Positions 6,881-15,301 of a stretch of DNA of 53,545 nt are shown here, in pieces. This DNA comes from an uncultured Bacteroidales bacterium (GTDB lineage: Bacteria; Bacteroidota; Bacteroidia; Bacteroidales; Paludibacteraceae): positions 1 through 53,545 of the forward strand of contig CADBYS010000020.1 of the NCBI GenBank assembly GCA_902798965.1, read 5' to 3'. The notes below the pieces were generated by a model. The model was not told the origin of the DNA. It saw only the letters and a list, made by a program, of their open reading frames with translations, and ran no database searches. Made by a program: the position numbers and the translations under genes. The number at the start of each line of letters is the position of its first letter. The stretch's first letter is position 1.

Positions 6881-8133
6881 GTGTTACCATCGGAATAGAT
6901 TTCGGAACAAGTTTCTGTTCTGCTTCATGGATTAATCCCAATACTGGAAAACCCGAAGCCGTTCGGTTCAAGGATACAGGAAGCGAGAAATTGCCTTCCG
7001 TTATTGCTTTCTCTAATTCAGGGAAAGCTTTTGTCGGAAGTGGACCATATACGCAATTGGAGAATCTTTCCATCGATGCTTCTTTGTCCGAAGATGAACG
7101 AGAAATGCAATTGTGCAATTTCTTCACAAGCATCAAAACACATATCCGGCAAGGGCAGACATGGAGGCGCCCGGAGAAATCGTACACAGATGCAGACTTG
7201 ATTGCTATTATTCTCAAAAAGATCAAAGATGAAGTAGAAATCTCTGTACCTGTAGAGGGCAAAATAGACAAGGTAGTTCTGACACATCCTGTTGAGTTCG
7301 AGGAATGGAAGAAAGAGATATTAAAACATGCAGCCGCTTTGGCTGGGTTTAAGAAAGTCAAACTACTGGAAGAACCCAATGCCGCAGCCATCTATGCGTT
7401 AAAAGCAAAACTCATTCCTGCTACTTGCAAAGGTCTTCTGGTATATGACTTTGGTGCAGGAACATTTGATGTGACTTATCTTCAGATTGATTCAGATGGT
7501 CAACCGCACATGCCCGTGTCACCTCAAGGAGATGCGAAGTGTGGCGGAGATGATATTGACAAAGCACTTTACGATGATTGGAACAAATACACCAAAGCAA
7601 CGAAGAATCGCGAAGTATCAGCAAATCCTAATGAACTGGATATCGCATTTATGTATCGTTGCCGTCGTCTAAAGGAGCAACTGAGCAAAGGCTTTATAAG
7701 CGATGAGATTAGCGAGTATATTCCGGGCATTGGTCGAATCCGTCGCCCGTTCAACGAAAAAGATTTCAATCGTATCGTTGAACCAATCGTGGATAGAACG
7801 ATTGCCAAGGTGAAAATTGTTCTTGATGAGATCAAACAGAAGAATCTTCCTCTAACTCACGCTGTGCTCATTGGTGGTAGTTCCAATCTGCCTTTAGTTC
7901 AGACCAAGATGCAGAACGTCCTCGGTAATGGTGTCAAACTAATCACTACCGGCAATTATGACATAGCCGTGGCCGTTGGTGCAATGTATTCGGTAGATAC
8001 TGTTATTAATGTTATTAAACCGAAAAAGGAAGAACCTAAAGAGTGCTATTGTATCTACTGTGGACATAAGATATTGACTTCCCATAAGGTTTGTATGTAT
8101 TGTGGTAAACCTAATTTCTCGTATAAGCCATGA
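6877..8133 (+). CDS. Hsp70-family ATPase with C-terminal zinc ribbon
   Basis: Residues 1 to about 380 make an Hsp70/actin-fold ATPase domain: phosphate 1 loop IGIDFGTSFC (5-14), phosphate 2 VYDFGAGTFDVT (about 189-200), the LLEEPNAAAIYAL segment, and the adenosine loop VLIGGSSNLPLV. The beta-sandwich substrate-binding domain and lid are missing. A short Lys/Glu/Pro linker instead leads to a zinc ribbon with CIYC (about 391-394) and CMYC (about 407-410). At 418 residues it is far shorter than DnaK (about 640). It probably uses ATP cycling to hold or load partners through the ribbon, not to refold clients. Starts and stops overlap both flanking dynamin genes (ATGA on each side). Confidence 0.85.
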   Translation: MSVTIGIDFGTSFCSASWINPNTGKPEAVRFKDTGSEKLPSVIAFSNSGKAFVGSGPYTQLENLSIDASLSEDEREMQLCNFFTSIKTHIRQGQTWRRPEKSYTDADLIAIILKKIKDEVEISVPVEGKIDKVVLTHPVEFEEWKKEILKHAAALAGFKKVKLLEEPNAAAIYALKAKLIPATCKGLLVYDFGAGTFDVTYLQIDSDGQPHMPVSPQGDAKCGGDDIDKALYDDWNKYTKATKNREVSANPNELDIAFMYRCRRLKEQLSKGFISDEISEYIPGIGRIRRPFNEKDFNRIVEPIVDRTIAKVKIVLDEIKQKNLPLTHAVLIGGSSNLPLVQTKMQNVLGNGVKLITTGNYDIAVAVGAMYSVDTVINVIKPKKEEPKECYCIYCGHKILTSHKVCMYCGKPNFSYKP

Positions 8134-9770
8134 ACCCCATTGAAGAGCGAACGCTGGACATATTAAACCGAAGTACGGACATCATCCGCGACTTGCCGAA
8201 CTCCGCCACATGGTTGGATCAAATCAATACGCTCAAATCCAAAGTGCACACCAAATGTACCTTGGCGGTCGGTGGTCGTGTCAAAGCAGGCAAAAGTACA
8301 TTCATCAATACACTACTTGGCGAGAAACTTGCATTAGTCGGCACGTCCGAGACTACAGCCACTATCAACTACTTTGTATATGGCAAACCGGTTGATCCCA
8401 ACAAACCTGTCAAAGTAGTATATAAAGATGGTCGAGAGGTGTATGAAAGCCAAGCCTTTATGGATGCCTTCCAAGGAAATGATGCACGTACCATGGCGCT
8501 CAGCAAAGGTATCCTGTATTTTGAGCGGGCTTTAGAAAATCCCATCCTCAAAGAGATAGACCTTGTGGACACTCCGGGTACGGGAGCCGTTGTCGATGAA
8601 CATCAAGGCGCAGCAGAGAGTGCGTTTGGTATCAATGACCTGCAAGACCTTCGCAAAGAACATAGCGAACAAACGCAAGACTTGGTTAAGAAAGCAGATG
8701 CCGTAATATACTTGGTTGGCGCAGTAGCGAATCAAGACAATAAACAATTCCTTGATAACTTCCAACAGGCTTGTGATGGCGCGTCTGCATTAAATGCAAT
8801 CGGCATCATTTCCCGTATTGACGAGGAAGAAGCTACCTTGTACAATAGTCAAAGCCAAGCGGAATATGTTGCTGATAGCCTGAAAGAGCAACTTAGTGGT
8901 GTCATGCCAGTATCAGCGGCATTATACGAAGCCGTTCAAAAGCATTCTGCACAATTCGAGCAATGGCGTGCACAACTACAAACTATTCCGCAGGATATCT
9001 TTGATGCTTACGTGTCTAAGATGCAAGATGCATGGGATGGCAAATATGATACTGCGCTTGTCAAGAAATGCCCGAATCTGTTGGATGTTACAACGCGTCG
9101 TCGGATGAAAGGCGATATTCCTTGGGGCGTGTTCCGCGCAATCATAAAAACTCTATATAAATCCAACTCTGCGGAAGAAGCAACCCAAGAACTTCTCAAA
9201 CTCTCCAATTTTGAGGAAGTAAGAAGAGTGCTCCGAGATCAGTTCTTCGCTCGCGCCAAAGCCATCAAATGTACTGTGCTGCTTTCGCAACTGAATAAGA
9301 TCCTGTTGCTCATCCGCAATGACGCACTATATACACTCAAACGCTCAGCAAAGAAGTCCAAGGATTGGATACAACTGATTGACAAAAATATTCGCCCGAA
9401 TGACGCTTCTGCCGCAGCAGAATTGACAGCTTTTATCCAAAGTAATATTAAATCTTCCGCAGAGATTGATCGTATCGAAAAAGCTATAATGTCTCAATTA
9501 GTTCTCCCCTTGGAGCAACTGATGATTGAGATTGAGCAAACGAACATGGATTATAAGATGCTGCAAATCGTTCACCGCATGAAAGATGCGTTCGGTACGT
9601 ACTATGAGGAACTATGTAACCTCTTTGGCATGTATGGTTCTAAGCCGCGACTTACTGACGAGCAAAAGATGAATCGTCAGATGTTCTGGCAAAGCAAATC
9701 AATGCGCTATGCTGACCCGCAAATGCAAGAGATAGCTGCGTATGCCGCCGGTGTGTATGGAAAACTGTAA
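8130..9770 (+). CDS. Second dynamin-like GTPase
   Basis: The 546-residue protein has G1 GRVKAGKST (49-57), a switch region TSETTATIN, G3 DTPG (147-150) and an altered G4, SRID (228-231) instead of T/NKxD. The rest is helical with several charged coiled-coil stretches. I see no clear hydrophobic hairpin, unlike the first dynamin, so this may be the soluble partner of a heteromeric pair. Paired bacterial dynamins (for example DynA/DynB or IniA/IniC) are known to act together at membranes. It overlaps the Hsp70 stop by 4 bases. The membrane GrpE-like gene follows after 40 bases. Confidence 0.85.
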   Translation: MNPIEERTLDILNRSTDIIRDLPNSATWLDQINTLKSKVHTKCTLAVGGRVKAGKSTFINTLLGEKLALVGTSETTATINYFVYGKPVDPNKPVKVVYKDGREVYESQAFMDAFQGNDARTMALSKGILYFERALENPILKEIDLVDTPGTGAVVDEHQGAAESAFGINDLQDLRKEHSEQTQDLVKKADAVIYLVGAVANQDNKQFLDNFQQACDGASALNAIGIISRIDEEEATLYNSQSQAEYVADSLKEQLSGVMPVSAALYEAVQKHSAQFEQWRAQLQTIPQDIFDAYVSKMQDAWDGKYDTALVKKCPNLLDVTTRRRMKGDIPWGVFRAIIKTLYKSNSAEEATQELLKLSNFEEVRRVLRDQFFARAKAIKCTVLLSQLNKILLLIRNDALYTLKRSAKKSKDWIQLIDKNIRPNDASAAAELTAFIQSNIKSSAEIDRIEKAIMSQLVLPLEQLMIEIEQTNMDYKMLQIVHRMKDAFGTYYEELCNLFGMYGSKPRLTDEQKMNRQMFWQSKSMRYADPQMQEIAAYAAGVYGKL

Positions 9771-9810
9771 ATTTATTTTAATATGGGAGTTGTTTAACGA
9801 ATTAATAATT

Positions 9811-10452
9811 ATGGATTTTTTAAGATTAAATAAAATTAAAGACGTAAGAAATTTTGACACTATACCATATGTGCCATTTATAACACGTCTTTGTGCAATA
9901 TCTTTTTTGATTTTCCTTGTTCTTAAATTATGTGGTGTTATTACTTGGTCATGGTGGTGGGTAACTGCACCTATTTGGATGCCAACATGTATAGCTCTTA
10001 CTCTTTTAATGTTGTTTGTCTGCCTGGAACGTAATGAACAGCAAAGCAATAAGATTGAAAAACCAGCGCAGCGACATCATCAGCTCACCGAGATGCTCGT
10101 GGAACGAGAGGTTATCACGCATGAGGCTGAGGCAGGTGAGTTATCTATGGACTTTCAGCAACTCTGCCGGAAATTAGCAGAGATGGTGAAGATGTACGAT
10201 CAGATGGCAAAACAGATGCCTGCAGGCGAAGCGAAAGACTTGGCAGAAGATTTCTCTGACCAGATCATTACCACACTCAGCTTGTGCGATGGTTGCACGG
10301 CTATCATCAACGAGCCGACTTTCGACGCCCACCGCCATACACCTGTTCCTTTCTCTATGGCCGAAGATGGTACACCTATCCAATCCTTCCTCCGCATGGG
10401 AATCGCGATTAACGACCAAGTAATAATTCCTGCTAAAGTTAAAATTTCATAA
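9811..10452 (+). CDS. Membrane-anchored GrpE-like protein (predicted nucleotide exchange factor)
   Basis: The 213-residue protein has two predicted membrane helices (about residues 24-70, with many Leu, Ile and Trp), then a helical stretch (about 80-165). The C-terminal about 45 residues match the GrpE beta-domain pattern: F171-D172-A-H-R-H-T-P-V like the FDPxxHxAV of GrpE, then GIAINDQVIIPAKVKIS like GYxLxDRVLRPAxVxVS. GrpE releases ADP from Hsp70, and an Hsp70 gene lies two genes upstream. I infer a membrane-tethered exchange factor for that Hsp70. The start at 9811 is chosen over an earlier ATG at 9742 because the upstream frame overlaps the dynamin gene and adds no conserved sequence. The assignment rests on the C-terminal pattern. 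Confidence 0.65.
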   Translation: MDFLRLNKIKDVRNFDTIPYVPFITRLCAISFLIFLVLKLCGVITWSWWWVTAPIWMPTCIALTLLMLFVCLERNEQQSNKIEKPAQRHHQLTEMLVEREVITHEAEAGELSMDFQQLCRKLAEMVKMYDQMAKQMPAGEAKDLAEDFSDQIITTLSLCDGCTAIINEPTFDAHRHTPVPFSMAEDGTPIQSFLRMGIAINDQVIIPAKVKIS

Positions 10453-10454
10453 TT

Positions 10455-10679
10455 ATGCCACGAAAAATGGGTACACTACAGCAAGAAGGATATAATTATG
10501 CTGATTCCCTTATACAAAATTACAATGACCCTAATTGTGCATCAAGGATAGAGACATGGCGAAATCGAATAACACGAGGGCATGATATAGAGAATTTCAT
10601 AAATAAGAATGGCAATTTTAATCGACGTCAAGTTAAACAAATTGTTGACTATGCCAAGTCTTATATTAGAAATCATTAG
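10455..10679 (+). pseudogene. Small operon gene interrupted by IS insertion
   Basis: The frame starts 2 bases after the GrpE-like stop and encodes a basic, Asn/Arg-rich protein (GYNYADSLIQNYNDPN, WRNRITRG). The last His codon and the TAG stop (10674-10679) belong to the left end of the IS. Removing the IS and one copy of the 9-bp target duplication joins Asn73 to codons 12040-12075 (MINEYYRQTGLY) and a TAA at 12076-12078, restoring an 85-residue protein. The missing 12 residues may or may not be needed. No known domain is recognised. The restored stop would be 11 bases before the BspA-type gene, so the operon ran through here before insertion. Confidence 0.75.
10665..10673 (+). repeat. Left copy of 9-bp IS target duplication
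   Basis: ATTAGAAAT directly before the IS left end; the identical copy is at 12031-12039. Confidence 0.9.
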
Positions 10680-12030
10680 TGTCCACTAAATAAAATTTAT
10701 AATAGATGTTAACATGCGTATTTATAAGTGTTTAGATAGTAAAATTCCTCCGTGAGGGTTCTGGCGTACTTTTTGCTGAGGATAGGTCGGATTTTAAGAT
10801 TCGACTTAGGATGAGCAAATACGTGTTTCGGCAGTTGGTGGACTTGTTGCCCCATCGAGTGTTCGACAGAATGGTTGATAAATATCAAGGCAACAAGTAC
10901 GTGCGTTCTTTTACATGTTGGAATCAATTGCTGGTGATGATGTTCGCTCAGTTGATTGGATTTGGCAGTTTGCGCGAGATGATTCTGTTCTGTATGGCTC
11001 ACAAAGCCAAGACGCAACATCTTGGATTCGGAGACATCGGAGTCACTCGAAGTAACCTCTCCAAGGCTAATCAGCAACGAGATTACAGGATATTTGAGGA
11101 GTTTGCATATCATCTTGTCAGTATGGCTCAAAGTAAACGAATCAATAGAATCTTTGAGTTGAAGGGTAAATTCTATGCCTTTGATTCTACGACTATTGAT
11201 CTTTGTTTGAGCATCTTTTGGTGGGCGGCCTTTCGCAAGAAGAAGGGAGGAATCAAGGTGCACACCTTGTTTGATATAGTGACGCAGATCCCTACGTTCT
11301 TTCATATTACTGCCGCTAATGTGCACGATGTCAGAGCGATGGACGAGATCCCTTACGAGCAACACGCTTACTATATCTTTGACAAAGGCTATTACGATTG
11401 GGCTAGATTGTACAATATCAGCACTTTGCAAGCCTACTTTATCATCCGTGAGAAGAATAATATCCAATACGAAATCACCGATGGAGACGAGGTGCTTGAC
11501 GGAAAAGATAACATCCTGTTTGACCAGCGAATCCGCTTGACGACTTATACAGCTAAGAAGCGGTTTCCGGGTGAGCTCAGACGAATAGGTTTTTACAGCG
11601 AGGAGTACCACCGGACGTTTGTCTATCTGACCAACAACTGGGAGATAAGTGCGAAGGATGTTGCTCTGTTGTACAAGTATCGCTGGCAAGTCGAATTGTT
11701 CTTTAAGTGGCTCAAGCAGCACTTGCAAATCAAGAAGTTTTGGGGCACAAGCGAAAATGCTGTGCGCATCCAAATCTATACTGCCATTAGTGCGTATTGC
11801 TTGGTTGCTATTGCGGAACACGACTACGGGTTGGATAGAAGCATGTTTGATGTCCTGCGTGTAGTCAGCAACTCGTTGCTCGATACGATGCCTATCCGAG
11901 AGTTGTTTGGCAACCTCGAAGCGGATAAAACCATATGTGATGATACTCAACAGCAAATTGATTTCGATTGTTAAAAATGTACGATTTTTAAGATTGATTT
12001 TTTAACAGTCCATTTTAGTGGACACTAATG
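10674..12030 (+). mobile_element. Complete IS4-family insertion sequence, 1357 bp
   Basis: The ends are perfect 17-bp inverted repeats: CATTAGTGTCCACTAAA at 10674-10690 and its exact complement at 12014-12030. A perfect 9-bp direct repeat flanks them. One transposase gene fills the element. Because the repeat and both ends are intact, the insertion is probably recent and the element may still be active. It sits inside a small gene of the dynamin-Hsp70 operon and divides that operon. Confidence 0.93.
10811..11974 (+). CDS. IS4-family DDE transposase
   Basis: The 387-residue protein has an N-terminal DUF4372-like domain (FRQLVDLLPHRVFDRMV, WNQLLVMMFAQL) and an IS4-type RNase H-fold catalytic domain. 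The DDE triad can be read as D125 in AFDSTTIDL, D191 in YIFDKGYYD and E295 in YRWQVELFFKWLKQHL, the last also matching the IS4 Y-(2)-R-(3)-E-(6)-K signature. Length and motifs are intact, with no frameshift. It catalyses cut-and-paste movement of the surrounding element. IS10-group members of IS4 also make 9-bp target duplications, as seen here. Confidence 0.93.
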   Translation: MSKYVFRQLVDLLPHRVFDRMVDKYQGNKYVRSFTCWNQLLVMMFAQLIGFGSLREMILFCMAHKAKTQHLGFGDIGVTRSNLSKANQQRDYRIFEEFAYHLVSMAQSKRINRIFELKGKFYAFDSTTIDLCLSIFWWAAFRKKKGGIKVHTLFDIVTQIPTFFHITAANVHDVRAMDEIPYEQHAYYIFDKGYYDWARLYNISTLQAYFIIREKNNIQYEITDGDEVLDGKDNILFDQRIRLTTYTAKKRFPGELRRIGFYSEEYHRTFVYLTNNWEISAKDVALLYKYRWQVELFFKWLKQHLQIKKFWGTSENAVRIQIYTAISAYCLVAIAEHDYGLDRSMFDVLRVVSNSLLDTMPIRELFGNLEADKTICDDTQQQIDFDC

Positions 12031-12039
12031 ATTAGAAAT
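12031..12039 (+). repeat. Right copy of 9-bp IS target duplication
   Basis: ATTAGAAAT directly after the IS right end; identical to 10665-10673. The rest of the interrupted small gene continues at 12040-12078. Confidence 0.9.
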
Positions 12040-12089
12040 ATGATAAACGAATATTATAGACAGACTGGATTGTATTAAATATTGAGAAT

Positions 12090-13910
12090 ATGGCTTATTT
12101 TGATAAATATGATGTCGAGTTTAGTGACGACCGCAAAACATTAGTTCGCTGTCCAGAGGACTTTGAGGGAGATTATGTCATTCCCAATGGTGTCACATGC
12201 ATAGGAGATGACGCTTTCTCTGATTGCGATAGGATGACCTCAGTTGAAATCCCGAATAGTGTCACAAGTATTGGAGATGATGCTTTCTCTGATTGCATAG
12301 GTATGAATTCGGTAATCATCCCCAATAGCGTCACGCATATTGGAAAATATGCTTTCTCCGGCTGTTCCTGTTTGACCTCTGTGACAATTCCTAATAGCGT
12401 CACAAGCATTGGAGATGGTTCTTTTGAAAATTGCGCGGTTCTGACCTCTATCGAAATTGAAAAGAGAAATCAATATTATTGTTCAGATAATGGGATACTC
12501 TTTAATAAAGACAAGACAACATTAATTCAATATCCCGCTGGCAAAAAGGAACTATCATATGTTCTCCCCAACAGCGTTACATGCATCGGAGATTTGGCTT
12601 TCTCTGGTTGCACCGGTTTGACCTCAATCGAAATTCCCAATAGTGTTACAATTATTGGATATAGGGCATTCTCTGGTTGTTGTTTGACCTCTGTGACAAT
12701 TCCTAACAGCATCACAAGCATTGGAGATGGTGCATTTGAAGATTGCTCGGTTTTGAACTCTATCGAAATAGATGAGAGAAATCAATATTATCATTCAGAT
12801 AATGGGATACTCTTTAATAAAGACAAGACAACATTAATTCAATATCCCGCAGGCAAAAAGGATAAATCTTTTGCTGTCCCCACCAGCATTATATGCATCG
12901 GAGATTTGGCTTTCTCAGGTTGCATTAAGTTGACCTCAATTGAAATCTCCAATATTGTCACAAGCATTGGAGACGATGCTTTCTATGGCTGCATTGGTTT
13001 GACCTCTGTGACAATTCCCAATAGCGTCACAAGCATTGGAGATCGGACTTTCTGTAAATGCAGCAGTTTGACTTTTGTGACCATCCCCAACAGCGTAACA
13101 AGCATTGGTGATTGCGCTTTCTCGGATTGCACAGATTTGTCCACTATTGAAATTCCGAATAGTGTCACTATCATTGGGAATCATGCTTTCGATGGTTGCA
13201 GAAGTTTGACTTCTGTCAAAATTCCCAATAGTGTCACAAGCATCGAACATGGCACTTTCTGTGATTGCAGTAGTCTGAATACTGTGACGATAGGCAATAG
13301 CGTTAATAGCATTGGCGATGAAGCTTTCTATGGCTGCACTTGTCTGACCTCTGTGACAATTCCCAATAGCGTCACAAGTATTGGAGATCGGACTTTTTGT
13401 AAATGCAGCAGTTTGACTTCTATGACTATCCCCAACAGCATCACAAGTATCGGAATATGTGCGTTCTCTGATTGTTCTGGTTTGACTTCAGTTGCTATAG
13501 GCAATAGTGTCACAAGCATTGGAGAATACGCTTTCTCTGATTGCGCCAGTTTGGTCTCCGTGGCAATCCCTAATAGTGTCACAAGCATTGGAGAGGAGGC
13601 ATTCGATGGTTGCAACAATTTAACATCAGTCTTGATTCCAAGCAGAGGGGATGATATAGAAAAACTAGTTAAACAAACTTTTGGAGAGACTGTTAGAATA
13701 ATTAGACGCGATCCAAAAGAGACTCACTTTTGGACAAATAATGAAACTGCGCGACTCGTAACATGCACAAAATGTAAAAAAAGGTATAGCGCTTCGTATA
13801 AATTCTGTCCTCATTGTGGCACAGAGCAATCGCATTCTTGCCCTCGGTGTGGACATAACAACATTCCCGTTGATGCTCTCTTTTGCCCTGAATGTGGAAC
13901 TAAAATATAA
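12090..13910 (+). CDS. BspA-type leucine-rich repeat protein with two C-terminal zinc ribbons
   Basis: After a short head (MAYFDKYDVEFSDDRKTLV) come about 18 LRR_5 repeats of 23 residues with the pattern SVTSIGDxAFSDCxxLTSV. Two islands with NGILFNKDKTTLIQYPAGKK interrupt the ladder; at DNA level they are nearly identical and 312 bases apart. The C-terminus has two C4 ribbons, CTKC...CPHC and CPRC...CPEC. There is no signal peptide, so unlike adhesin-type BspA proteins it should be cytoplasmic, probably a binding or sensor scaffold. It follows the IS-cut small gene and is 18 bases before the DUF2971 gene. A paralogue lies at 52492-53490. Confidence 0.85.
   Translation: MAYFDKYDVEFSDDRKTLVRCPEDFEGDYVIPNGVTCIGDDAFSDCDRMTSVEIPNSVTSIGDDAFSDCIGMNSVIIPNSVTHIGKYAFSGCSCLTSVTIPNSVTSIGDGSFENCAVLTSIEIEKRNQYYCSDNGILFNKDKTTLIQYPAGKKELSYVLPNSVTCIGDLAFSGCTGLTSIEIPNSVTIIGYRAFSGCCLTSVTIPNSITSIGDGAFEDCSVLNSIEIDERNQYYHSDNGILFNKDKTTLIQYPAGKKDKSFAVPTSIICIGDLAFSGCIKLTSIEISNIVTSIGDDAFYGCIGLTSVTIPNSVTSIGDRTFCKCSSLTFVTIPNSVTSIGDCAFSDCTDLSTIEIPNSVTIIGNHAFDGCRSLTSVKIPNSVTSIEHGTFCDCSSLNTVTIGNSVNSIGDEAFYGCTCLTSVTIPNSVTSIGDRTFCKCSSLTSMTIPNSITSIGICAFSDCSGLTSVAIGNSVTSIGEYAFSDCASLVSVAIPNSVTSIGEEAFDGCNNLTSVLIPSRGDDIEKLVKQTFGETVRIIRRDPKETHFWTNNETARLVTCTKCKKRYSASYKFCPHCGTEQSHSCPRCGHNNIPVDALFCPECGTKI
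12465..12862 (+). repeat. Internal 312-bp-period duplication in the BspA-type gene
   Basis: Segments 12465-12550 and 12777-12862 differ at only a few bases over 86, far less than the surrounding 69-base LRR units. This indicates a recent duplication of 104 codons (four LRRs plus one island), in frame. Confidence 0.75.
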
Positions 13911-13928
13911 TTAAAAAAGATTGATACG

Positions 13929-14756
13929 ATGAAAAATTATACAAGACAAAATCGTGCAGACTTGCTAAAAAGAGCTGATGACTCGCTTGCGTGTGAAGCA
14001 GAGTTAAGAAGAGATGCTAATGCCATTAATCTGACATTAGACACTCCGATATATAGAATTTTTCGTTATGAGCGTTTTGTCGAGCTTCTCAAGTCAGGGA
14101 AAAATACCTTAGTGCGACCTTCCACGTGGGAAGATCCGTTTGAGAATGTTTTATTCAACCATCAATATCTTGATGCTTCTGGAAAAGAAATAGACCTGTC
14201 AAGCATTCGTGATAGTTGGTATGGTCAATGCTGGACAGATAAAGAAGCAGAGTGTGATGGGTTGTGGAGAGTCTATAGTGATAATGGAAAGAACAGAAGT
14301 GTAAGAGTCAAGACAACAGTGCGCAAGATTTTTGAACCATTTTTTGACGGAAGTAAAGATAAAGAATGGCAGTATTTTATAGGCAAAGTGGACTATTCCC
14401 ATGTAGAGGACATCACTGGTATAATAAATGATTTTGCCCAAGCTTTTGTCGGAGATGAGCAAAATGTAAATCAAATGCAATTACTACTAACAAAGCGCCA
14501 AGAATTTGCTTATGAAAGCGAAGTAAGATTGTTATATTGCAAGGGTGTTGATATGAATAATCATGATGTAGTCTATCAATATGCAATTAATCCCAATGAA
14601 GTGTTCGAGGATGTCTTATTAGATCCATGGTGCCCTGATAGATTGGTTAGAAATTATAAAGATGAACTTTATAATGCTGGCTATCACGGAGATGTTCGCA
14701 AAAGCGAACTCTACGCGCCAATAAATCTAAAAACAAAACTTAATTTTATCGTATGA
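13929..14756 (+). CDS. DUF2971 family protein
   Basis: The 275-residue protein fits DUF2971: IYRIFRYERFVELLKSGKN (about 38-56), PSTWEDPFENVLF (about 60-72), a CWTDKEAECDGLWRVYS segment (about 97-113) and the late FAYESEVRLLY. DUF2971 proteins are common in defence and accessory loci, but I know of no proven activity. There is no signal peptide or membrane segment. The gene lies 18 bases after the LRR gene and overlaps the next zinc-ribbon gene by 4 bases (ATGA), so it belongs to the same unit. Confidence 0.75.
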   Translation: MKNYTRQNRADLLKRADDSLACEAELRRDANAINLTLDTPIYRIFRYERFVELLKSGKNTLVRPSTWEDPFENVLFNHQYLDASGKEIDLSSIRDSWYGQCWTDKEAECDGLWRVYSDNGKNRSVRVKTTVRKIFEPFFDGSKDKEWQYFIGKVDYSHVEDITGIINDFAQAFVGDEQNVNQMQLLLTKRQEFAYESEVRLLYCKGVDMNNHDVVYQYAINPNEVFEDVLLDPWCPDRLVRNYKDELYNAGYHGDVRKSELYAPINLKTKLNFIV

Positions 14757-15283
14757 AATACTGTTCAAAATGTGGGGAGCAGAACCCCGACGAAGCAAAA
14801 TTCTGTTCAAGTTGTGGCGAACCGTTAACCGCGAAGGAATCGGTCTCTAATAAGATTGCTGCCACTTGGGATTTGGATGCGGTTGACTTAGATCAGATCA
14901 AGGTCATCTTCGCTGATGGCTACAATATAGAAGCGGAATATGAATCCGGCGAAGATAGTGCTAATGTTGATTCTTGCTTGTCAATAGATTTCCTAAGGGG
15001 CAAATTAAATGGAATCGACTACAAGCACCCTAATAGTCAAGTTGCATTGTGCGTAGGATTTACGCCAGAGGTGATAACGCACTTCTTCAAGCCCGACGAG
15101 TACACCGGTAAAATCTTGCACACCCACAACTGCTATGACAATAGCGGCTGCGTAATAAGTGATGATGAGTGGTGGAGGAAATATGGCAAGATTTTCTTTG
15201 AAGATGTTGAACCTCTAAGAGCTAAACTCACAGAATTCTTCGGCTTTGACATCATCGAAGATAAATATTGGGCAGAAAGATAA
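14753..15283 (+). CDS. Zinc-ribbon protein of unknown function (176 aa)
   Basis: A C4 zinc ribbon opens the protein (CSKCGEQNPDEAKFCSSCGE, Cys 4, 7, 18 and 21). The rest (about 35-176) is an acidic alpha/beta region that I do not recognise, with WDLDAVDLDQIKVIFADGY and a C-terminal WWRKYGKIFFEDVEPLRAK. No catalytic motif or membrane segment is clear. It overlaps the DUF2971 gene and is followed after 18 bases by another zinc-ribbon gene. The ribbon closely matches those at 15302, 17027 and 18275. Confidence 0.7.
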   Translation: MKYCSKCGEQNPDEAKFCSSCGEPLTAKESVSNKIAATWDLDAVDLDQIKVIFADGYNIEAEYESGEDSANVDSCLSIDFLRGKLNGIDYKHPNSQVALCVGFTPEVITHFFKPDEYTGKILHTHNCYDNSGCVISDDEWWRKYGKIFFEDVEPLRAKLTEFFGFDIIEDKYWAER

Positions 15284-15301
15284 TTAAACAATAAAGCACA
15301 A

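Noticed and set aside
9742-9810. Upstream start for the GrpE-like gene
   Set aside because: It overlaps the dynamin gene and adds residues that do not fit the membrane-anchor start; the ATG at 9811 is preferred.
10709-11956. Minus-strand open frame across the IS
   Set aside because: Antisense to an intact DDE transposase; IS4 elements carry one transposase gene.
12176-13640. Regular repeats as a possible CRISPR array
   Set aside because: The 69-base period encodes a 23-residue LRR in one frame; there are no constant repeats with unique spacers.
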